Part shown: positions 59,125 to 64,000 of the stretch, piece by piece
How the letters are laid out: the number at the start of each line of letters is the position of its first letter
How positions within the stretch are numbered: the first letter of the stretch is position 1
NCBI GenBank assembly: GCA_003220225.1
Contig: QHRU01000036.1
Location: 124,001 to 188,000 of the forward strand
Length of the DNA: 64,000 bases
Direction: 5' to 3'
Source: Candidatus Rokuibacteriota bacterium
Lineage (GTDB): Bacteria; Methylomirabilota; Methylomirabilia; Rokubacteriales; CSP1-6
Notes under the pieces: generated by a model
What the model saw: the letters and a program-made list of their open reading frames with translations, nothing else
The model's database searches: none
Told to the model about the DNA's origin: nothing
Position numbers and translations under genes: made by a program

Positions 59125-60300
59125 TTAAGCCGCCCCGAACGCGTCTAGTCCGGTCACGTCGCGGCCGACGATCAGCGTGTGGATGTCGTGGGTGCCCTCG
59201 TACGTGTTCACCGTCTCGAGGTTCAGCATGTGACGGATGACCGGGTGCTCGTCCACGATGCCGGCCGCGCCCAGGATGTCGCGGGCCATGCGGGCGCCGT
59301 CGAGGGCGGCCTGCACGTTGTTCATCTTCGCCAGTGACACCTGCTGCGGCCGCACCGTGCCGGCGTCTTTCAGGCGTCCCAGCTGGAGCACCAGCAGCTG
59401 CGCCTTGGTGATCTCGTTCAGCATCCAGACAAGCTTCTGCTGCACGAGCTGGAAGGAGCCGATCGGCTTGCCGAACTGCACGCGCTGCTGCGCGTACTGG
59501 AGCGCCCAGTCGTAGCACGCCATGAGCGCGCCCACCGCGCCCCACGCGATGCCGTACCGCGCCTGGTTCAGGCAGCCGAGCGGTCCGCGCAGCCCCTGCA
59601 CGTTGGGCAGCAGGTTGTCGAGCGGGATGCGGCAGTCCTGGAACGCCAGCTCCGACGTGATCGAGGCGCGCATCGAGAACTTGCCGTGGATGTCGAGGGT
59701 CGAGAAGCCCGGCGTGCCCTTCTCGACGAGGAAGCCCCGGATCTCGCCGTCCTCGGTCTTGGCCCACACCACGGCCACGTCGGCGATGGAGCCGTTGGTG
59801 ATCCAGAGCTTGGTGCCGTTGAGGACGTAGGCGTCGCCCTTCTTCACCGCGCGTGTCTTCATCCCGCCGGGGTCGGAGCCGTGGTCGGGCTCCGTGAGCC
59901 CGAAGCAGCCGACCGTCTCGCCGGTGGCGAGGACGGGCAGCCACCGGTCCTTCTGGGCGTCGCTGCCGTAGGCGTAGATCGGGTACATGACGAGGCCGCT
60001 CTGCACCGAGGCGCACGAGCGCAGCCCCGAGTCGCCGCGCTCGAGCTCCTGCATGATGAGCCCGTAGGCGACGCTGCTGAGCCCGGCGCACCCGTAGCCC
60101 TTGAGGGTGGCGCCGAAGACGCCCAGCTCGCCGAGCTTGGGGATCAGCGCGATCGGAAACGTGCCGGCGCGATGATGCTCGGGGACGATCGGGATGAACT
60201 CCGCCTCGACCCAGTCGCGCACGGCGTCGCGGATCATCCGCTCGTCCTCGGACAGGAGCGTTTCGATGCCGTAGTAGTCCACGCCCCGGAACTTCTCCAT
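59125..60300 (-). CDS. gcdH: glutaryl-CoA dehydrogenase-like acyl-CoA dehydrogenase
   Basis: A 391-residue flavoprotein with LRSCASVQSGLVMYPI (92-107, the GCDH R..S.. substrate-carboxylate region), GCFGLTEPDHGSDPGGM (131-147), LWITNGSIADV, RVQFGKPIGSFQ and TYEGTHDIHTLIVGR near 366-380, with E368 as catalytic base. It dehydrogenates and decarboxylates glutaryl-CoA to crotonyl-CoA in lysine/tryptophan or aromatic catabolism. GAGGA lies 5 nt before the ATG. Confidence 0.9.
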   Translation of the reverse strand: MEKFRGVDYYGIETLLSEDERMIRDAVRDWVEAEFIPIVPEHHRAGTFPIALIPKLGELGVFGATLKGYGCAGLSSVAYGLIMQELERGDSGLRSCASVQSGLVMYPIYAYGSDAQKDRWLPVLATGETVGCFGLTEPDHGSDPGGMKTRAVKKGDAYVLNGTKLWITNGSIADVAVVWAKTEDGEIRGFLVEKGTPGFSTLDIHGKFSMRASITSELAFQDCRIPLDNLLPNVQGLRGPLGCLNQARYGIAWGAVGALMACYDWALQYAQQRVQFGKPIGSFQLVQQKLVWMLNEITKAQLLVLQLGRLKDAGTVRPQQVSLAKMNNVQAALDGARMARDILGAAGIVDEHPVIRHMLNLETVNTYEGTHDIHTLIVGRDVTGLDAFGAA

Positions 60301-60327
60301 GGTCGTCCTCTTTACAGCCGCACGGGG

Positions 60328-60987
60328 CTAGAGCCGCACGGGATTGAAGTCCGTGTCGTAATCGTACGCGTCCACGCCCTCGCGCGCCTTCAGCCAGGCG
60401 ACGGCGGCGTAGGTGAGCGGCGTGGCCGCCGCCTCGTAGAGGACCTTGAACACCCACTGCCCGCCGACGAGCTGCACCAGCACGCCCGCCGGGACCGCGC
60501 CCGCGAAGGCCAGGGTGACGAACACGCCGCTGTCCAGGGCCTGGCCGACCACCGTCGAGCCGATGGTGCGCAGCCACAGCCAGCGGCCGCGCGTCGCGAG
60601 CTTCAGCTTGGCGAGCACGAACGAGTTGGCGAACTCGCCGACGAGGTACGCGACGAAGGAGGCGGCCACGATGCGCGGCGTGTGGCCGAGGATCTCGGCG
60701 TAGGCGGCGTCGCCCTTCCAGAACGGCGCCGGCGGCAGCTGCCCGCCGAGCCAGATCGCCGCCACCATCAGCGCGTTGCACGCGAAGCCCAGCCAGATCA
60801 CGCGCCGGGCGGCGCCGTAACCCCACACCTCGGTGAGGACGTCACCGATGACGTAGGAGATCGGGAAGATGACGATGCCGGCCGTGAGCACGACGCCGCC
60901 CACGACGATCAGCTTCGCCGCGATCGTGTTCGCGGTGAGCAGGCACGTCACGAAGAGCGCCGCGCACGAGAGGAATCGCCAGCTCAT
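60328..60987 (-). CDS. yhhQ: queuosine precursor transporter (YhhQ/QPTR family)
   Basis: A 219-residue protein with six hydrophobic helices and the family's '[18 protein letters not shown]' (41-58), [16 protein letters not shown] (114-129) and '[16 protein letters not shown]' (143-158) segments with conserved acidic and Gln residues in helices. It imports 7-cyano- or 7-aminomethyl-7-deazaguanine. Divergent from queC by only 25 nt, which confirms the queuosine link. Confidence 0.9.
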   Translation of the reverse strand: MSWRFLSCAALFVTCLLTANTIAAKLIVVGGVVLTAGIVIFPISYVIGDVLTEVWGYGAARRVIWLGFACNALMVAAIWLGGQLPPAPFWKGDAAYAEILGHTPRIVAASFVAYLVGEFANSFVLAKLKLATRGRWLWLRTIGSTVVGQALDSGVFVTLAFAGAVPAGVLVQLVGGQWVFKVLYEAAATPLTYAAVAWLKAREGVDAYDYDTDFNPVRL

Positions 60988-60999
60988 GGCCGTCGATAA

Positions 61000-61005
61000 T
61001 ACACT
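61000..61005 (+). promoter_or_regulatory. -10 element of queC
   Basis: TACACT ends 7 nt before the ATG at 61013, inside the 25-nt space shared with yhhQ. GATAAT at 60995-61000 is an alternative hexamer. There is no room for a preQ1 riboswitch in front of either gene. Confidence 0.4.
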
Positions 61006-61012
61006 GGCGTTG

Positions 61013-61702
61013 ATGACGCGGGCGGTGGTCCTCCTCAGCGGCGGCGTGGATTCGACGACCACGCTGGCGGTGGCGCGTCACAGCGGCTTCGAGACGTACG
61101 CGCTCACGTTCGGCTACGGCCAGCGCCACGCCGTCGAGGTTGAGGCGGCGCGGCGCGTGGCGCGGGCGCTGGGCGCCGCGCGCCACGAGGTCGTCGCGAT
61201 CGACCTGCGCGCCTTCGGCGGCTCCGCGCTCACCGCGGACATCGCGGTGCCCAAGGACCGCTCGCAGGCCGAGATCGGCCGGGGCATCCCGGTGACCTAC
61301 GTGCCGGCGCGTAACACGATCTTCCTGTCCTACGCGCTCGCGTGGGCCGAGGTGCTCGGCGCGCAGGACATCTTCATCGGCGTCAACGCCCTCGACTACT
61401 CCGGCTATCCCGATTGCCGCCCCGAATACGTCGGCGCCTTCGAGCGGATGGCGAACCTCGCGACGAAAGCCGGCGTGGAGGGAGGTCAGAAGCTGAAGAT
61501 CCACACGCCGCTCATCCATCTGACCAAGGCCGAGATCATCGCCCAGGGCGCGGCGCTCGGCGTGGACTTCGCGTTGACGCTGTCCTGCTACGACCCGACG
61601 CCCGACGGCGCCGCCTGTGGCCGGTGTGACGCGTGCCTGCTTCGGCGCAAGGGCTTTGCCGAGGCCGGCCTGGCCGATCCCACGCGCTACCGCGCCGGCT
61701 GA
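61013..61702 (+). CDS. queC: 7-cyano-7-deazaguanine synthase QueC
   Basis: A 229-residue PP-loop ATPase with SGGVDS (9-14), [12 protein letters not shown] (38-49), [17 protein letters not shown] and the zinc site C192, C202, C205, C208 (SCYDP ... CGRCDAC). It converts 7-carboxy-7-deazaguanine to preQ0 using ATP and ammonia for queuosine. The ATG at 61013 was chosen; a TTG lies 3 nt upstream. No queD, queE or queF is in the window. Confidence 0.95.
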   Translation: MTRAVVLLSGGVDSTTTLAVARHSGFETYALTFGYGQRHAVEVEAARRVARALGAARHEVVAIDLRAFGGSALTADIAVPKDRSQAEIGRGIPVTYVPARNTIFLSYALAWAEVLGAQDIFIGVNALDYSGYPDCRPEYVGAFERMANLATKAGVEGGQKLKIHTPLIHLTKAEIIAQGAALGVDFALTLSCYDPTPDGAACGRCDACLLRRKGFAEAGLADPTRYRAG

Positions 61703-61703
61703 C

Positions 61704-62222
61704 TCACTCGCCCGCGAACTTCTGACTGTTCCCCATGGCCGGCCACACGTACGCCTGCACGTTGGCCAGCGCCTGGCGGATGTGGTTCCGGTCGTGGTAG
61801 ACCCATTCCTGGAGCAGGTCGCGGACCCGCAAGAAGCCGACCTTGGGGTGCTGGCCCCCACGGTCGAGATCGGGCTCGCGCAGACCGCTCACGAGCGTGA
61901 CGCTGTCGTGCCTCAGCCCGGCGAGTTCATCGAGCAGCGCGGCCATCGGCCGCGCGCAGTCGCGCCGCGCGCGGGCGACCGCGTTCTGATCCCAGCTCTG
62001 GAGGGCCGGGCGGTCGGCGCCCAGGATGATGCGGATCCGCCCCGCGAAGCCGCGGCGCTCGGTCTCGACGAGGTGGCCGACGACCTCCTTGGCGCACCAC
62101 TCGCCCGCCGCGGGATGCCAGGCGGTGACACGCTCGGGCAGCGCGCCGAGCTCGGCGCGCAGCGTCGCCATGGCGGCCTCGAGGAGGGCCGCGACCTCGG
62201 ACGGCGTCAGCGGTGAATCCAT
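61704..62222 (-). CDS. DinB family protein
   Basis: A 172-residue four-helix protein with EWCAKEVVGHLVETERRGF (41-59, first metal His) and VYHDRNHIRQALANVQAY (near 140-157, the His pair). It is the third DinB-type protein in the window, with the metal-site histidines intact. The ATG at 62222 follows GGGAG at 6 nt. Its stop lies 1 nt from the convergent queC stop. Confidence 0.85.
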   Translation of the reverse strand: MDSPLTPSEVAALLEAAMATLRAELGALPERVTAWHPAAGEWCAKEVVGHLVETERRGFAGRIRIILGADRPALQSWDQNAVARARRDCARPMAALLDELAGLRHDSVTLVSGLREPDLDRGGQHPKVGFLRVRDLLQEWVYHDRNHIRQALANVQAYVWPAMGNSQKFAGE

Positions 62223-62239
62223 GGGTATCTCCCGCGGGA

Positions 62240-63664
62240 CTAGACGTTGGTGACGATCGAGGACGGCTCTTCGTTCAGCGCGCGCTTGAGCGCGGTGGCC
62301 AGCTCGGCGTCGTGCTCGTGGCTCATGGCGAAGATGCGGCACTGCGCGACCTTGCCCGGCAGGTACTTCAGCAGCTCGGTCAGCGGCTCCTGCGAGACGC
62401 GCTTGGTGAACGAGTCGTAGACGTAGATCTGCCGGTCGCCCATGGCGAGCGGGTTCAGCGGGCGCGGGTCCTGCTGCGCCATGTCGATGCGGAAGTCGAA
62501 GTCGCGCAGCGCCGGCGGCAGAAACGCCTTCACGCGCCGGACGACCTCGTTGGACTCGAGGAAGCTCTGGCCCTTGCGGACCTCGAACTGGTCCAGGACC
62601 TCCTCGCCCGCCATGCGCCACTTCAGCTTGCGGTCGAGGATGTGCCGCCACTCGGCGCCGAGGCGTCGCTTGTCCTTGGCATGCGCGTCGGACTCGGGCG
62701 TGTCGTGCCAGCGGCCCACCTCTTCGAGCAGCGTCCACTCCGTGAGGTGCAGGTACGGGTGCAGGGCCTGGCGCAGGTCGAACCCGAACGCGATCTGCAT
62801 CGTCTCGTTGAAGATCTCCTTGAGGTGCAGGTCGATGCCGCGCGTCGTCCGGTGGTAGTAGACGTTGGTGTACATGTAGAAGCGGGCGTTGAGGAACATG
62901 ATGAACGCCTGCAGCCCGCCGCGGTCGAGCGTGAGCCCCTTCTCGGAGAAGAACGAGTAATAGATGATGCGCTCGATGTCGATGGGGCCCACGGCCACGC
63001 CGCACATGTAGGCGTCGCGCAGCACGTAGTCCATGTTGTCGGCGGTGAAGACGCCGGAGAGCAGCGGCTTGAGGAACTTGAGCCACTTCGGGTGCTCGGG
63101 CAGCGGCTCCGTGTAGGCCTTCCCCATCAAGTAGCAGATCCACTCCGGGTCGATCGCCTCGTCGGCGTTGAAGGCGCCGCTCGGGCTCCTTCGCAGCGCG
63201 CGCAGCACGTCGCCGAGCTCCTCGCGGATGATGCGCTGGCCGACCAGCTCGTGGGTGAGGTGGTAGTCGACGAGGAAGTTGTCGTCGAAGAAGTGGCCGA
63301 ACGGGCCGTGGCCGATGTCGTGCAGCAGCCCGGCCATCCGCAGCAGCTCCTCGAGCAGCGGCGCCGAGGGCGCGTCGGCGCCGAAGACCGCGCGCAGCGA
63401 CGGGTAGAGCTGCTGGCCGAGACGTCCCGACAGGTGCATCGCGCCGAGCGAGTGCTGGAAGCGGCTGTGCTCGGCGGCGGGAAAGACCCAGCGCGCCGAC
63501 TGCAGCTGCGGGATCCGTCGCAGCCGCTGCGCCCACGGCGTGTCGATGACGTCCTGCTCGGTCGCCTCGCCCGGGATGCCGCCGGGCCGCGTATAGAGGA
63601 TGTACCGGTGGATCGGGTCCGCGATGAGCCCGCGGCCCTCGTAGGTGTCGGTGGCGCCCTTCAT
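62240..63664 (-). CDS. HD-domain phosphohydrolase, dNTPase/SAMHD1-like (YwfO type)
   Basis: A 474-residue HD-superfamily protein (COG1078). The metal site is read in EHSRFQHSLGAMHL (65-78, H71), LLHDIGHGPFGHFF (113-126, H115-D116, H119) and FTADNMDYVLRDAY with the distal Asp. The family hydrolyses nucleoside triphosphates such as dGTP, or acts in nucleotide-pool control. Ends in a C-terminal region of mixed helices typical of the group. Confidence 0.9.
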   Translation of the reverse strand: MKGATDTYEGRGLIADPIHRYILYTRPGGIPGEATEQDVIDTPWAQRLRRIPQLQSARWVFPAAEHSRFQHSLGAMHLSGRLGQQLYPSLRAVFGADAPSAPLLEELLRMAGLLHDIGHGPFGHFFDDNFLVDYHLTHELVGQRIIREELGDVLRALRRSPSGAFNADEAIDPEWICYLMGKAYTEPLPEHPKWLKFLKPLLSGVFTADNMDYVLRDAYMCGVAVGPIDIERIIYYSFFSEKGLTLDRGGLQAFIMFLNARFYMYTNVYYHRTTRGIDLHLKEIFNETMQIAFGFDLRQALHPYLHLTEWTLLEEVGRWHDTPESDAHAKDKRRLGAEWRHILDRKLKWRMAGEEVLDQFEVRKGQSFLESNEVVRRVKAFLPPALRDFDFRIDMAQQDPRPLNPLAMGDRQIYVYDSFTKRVSQEPLTELLKYLPGKVAQCRIFAMSHEHDAELATALKRALNEEPSSIVTNV

Positions 63665-63683
63665 GCCTTCGAGGGTACCGCGC

Positions 63684-64000
63684 TCAGCGCGAGGTCGTCC
63701 GATACAACGTATAGCGGTCCATCGACCGCACGGAGATCACGCGCTCGGCCGCGCCGCGGCGCACGGCCACCGCGATGGTGTCGCCGGCCTGCCGCCGCCA
63801 CAGCCGCTCGTAGAACTCCTCCTGCGTGGCCACGCGCACGCCGTCCACGCCGACGATGCGGTCGCCGCGCCGGAAGCCGGCCGTGCGCGCGGGCCCGGCG
63901 TCGTTGAAGCCGTCCACCACGACGCCGTCGGCCCCGGCGCTCGTGTGCAGGCCGAGCCAGGGCCGCGGCCGGCGGCTCGTCACGCGGCCGGCCGCGATCA
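63684..64000 (-). CDS. HtrA/DegP-type serine protease, C-terminal PDZ part (gene runs off the window)
   Basis: The visible 105 residues are the C-terminal PDZ domain: GRVTSRRPRPWLGLHTSAG, then GFNDAGPARTAGFRRGDRIVGV and 'VATQEEFYERLWRRQAGDTI'. The lead-in IAAGRV..R.WLGL matches the junction between the trypsin-like domain and the PDZ domain in HtrA proteins. The catalytic domain lies beyond 64000. A GTG at 63983 is not a credible start, because the frame stays open to the edge. Confidence 0.82.
   Translation of the reverse strand, partial: IAAGRVTSRRPRPWLGLHTSAGADGVVVDGFNDAGPARTAGFRRGDRIVGVDGVRVATQEEFYERLWRRQAGDTIAVAVRRGAAERVISVRSMDRYTLYRTTSR

Noticed and set aside
58890-59150. Open frames with a repeated 27-residue unit on both strands
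   Set aside because: They arise because the 81-bp tandem repeat is a multiple of three. They have no start context and sit between convergent genes.
1-64000. CRISPR arrays, tRNA, rRNA, insertion sequences or integrases
   Set aside because: No regularly spaced repeats, tRNA-like cloverleaf, rRNA motifs or transposase genes were seen. Regular repeats were limited to the 81-bp tandem unit.

Overview
The window is a very GC-rich (about 70%), densely packed bacterial chromosome segment with many 1-4 nt start/stop overlaps, frequent GTG starts, no rRNA or tRNA genes and no insertion sequences. The mix of gene types fits an uncultivated soil-type lineage such as Candidatus Rokubacteria/Methylomirabilota. 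Those types are stand-alone SBP-permease ABC sets, class III CoA-transferases, paired acyl-CoA dehydrogenases, LLM oxidoreductases and DinB proteins. This is an inference from gene content; no phylogenetic marker is present.

The most notable feature is a bacterial sterol-biosynthesis locus at about 6.7-16.3 kb, made of two convergent operons. The plus-strand operon encodes an ERG2/sigma-1-receptor-like sterol isomerase, an ERG24-type sterol C14 reductase, a squalene-monooxygenase-like flavoprotein and a geranylgeranyl-reductase-like flavoprotein. The minus-strand operon encodes a 3beta-HSD/SdmB-like dehydrogenase, CYP51, an SdmA-like Rieske oxygenase and an oxidosqualene cyclase carrying the DCTAE motif. 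Together these could carry squalene through epoxidation, cyclisation, C14 demethylation, delta14 reduction, delta8 isomerisation and C4 demethylation. Immediately upstream (1.7-6.6 kb) lie an outer-membrane barrel protein, a LolA-like periplasmic protein and an MMPL/RND exporter with a cNMP-binding tail. A secreted TPR-like protein lies divergently at 16.4 kb. These four are candidates for sterol or lipid trafficking.

From 17 to 32 kb come an aldo/keto reductase, a two-TM ion channel, two PLP enzymes, a LemA/TPM cluster and an acyl-CoA module (MaoC, two acyl-CoA dehydrogenases, CoA-transferase, enoyl-CoA hydratase). These are followed by a metallopeptidase-DinB fusion and an LLM oxidoreductase. 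Two related inverted-repeat elements (28.1 and 32.4 kb) share a core of about 90 nt and have base-paired arms of different sequence. A gene-poor stretch (33.9-34.5 kb) precedes a seven-gene minus-strand operon (34.5-41.7 kb). It combines a MaoC hydratase, a CitE-like lyase, an alcohol dehydrogenase, a GSA-type aminotransferase and a peptide/opine-type ABC importer lacking ATPases.

From 41.7 to 64 kb there are membrane proteins (including a site-2 protease and an EamA transporter), LhgO, an orphan DGQHR-domain protein, and housekeeping genes (greA, a PpiD-like chaperone, trmI). These are followed by an MFS transporter, a second SBP-permease set, and a response regulator fused to a histidine-less DHp-like domain. 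The window ends with an 81-bp tandem repeat, a glutaryl-CoA dehydrogenase, a divergent queuosine pair (yhhQ/queC), an HD hydrolase and a partial HtrA protease. Several genes have a -10-like hexamer only 7-11 nt before the start codon, which suggests leaderless transcripts. Three genes have likely N-termini that no ATG, GTG or TTG can account for.
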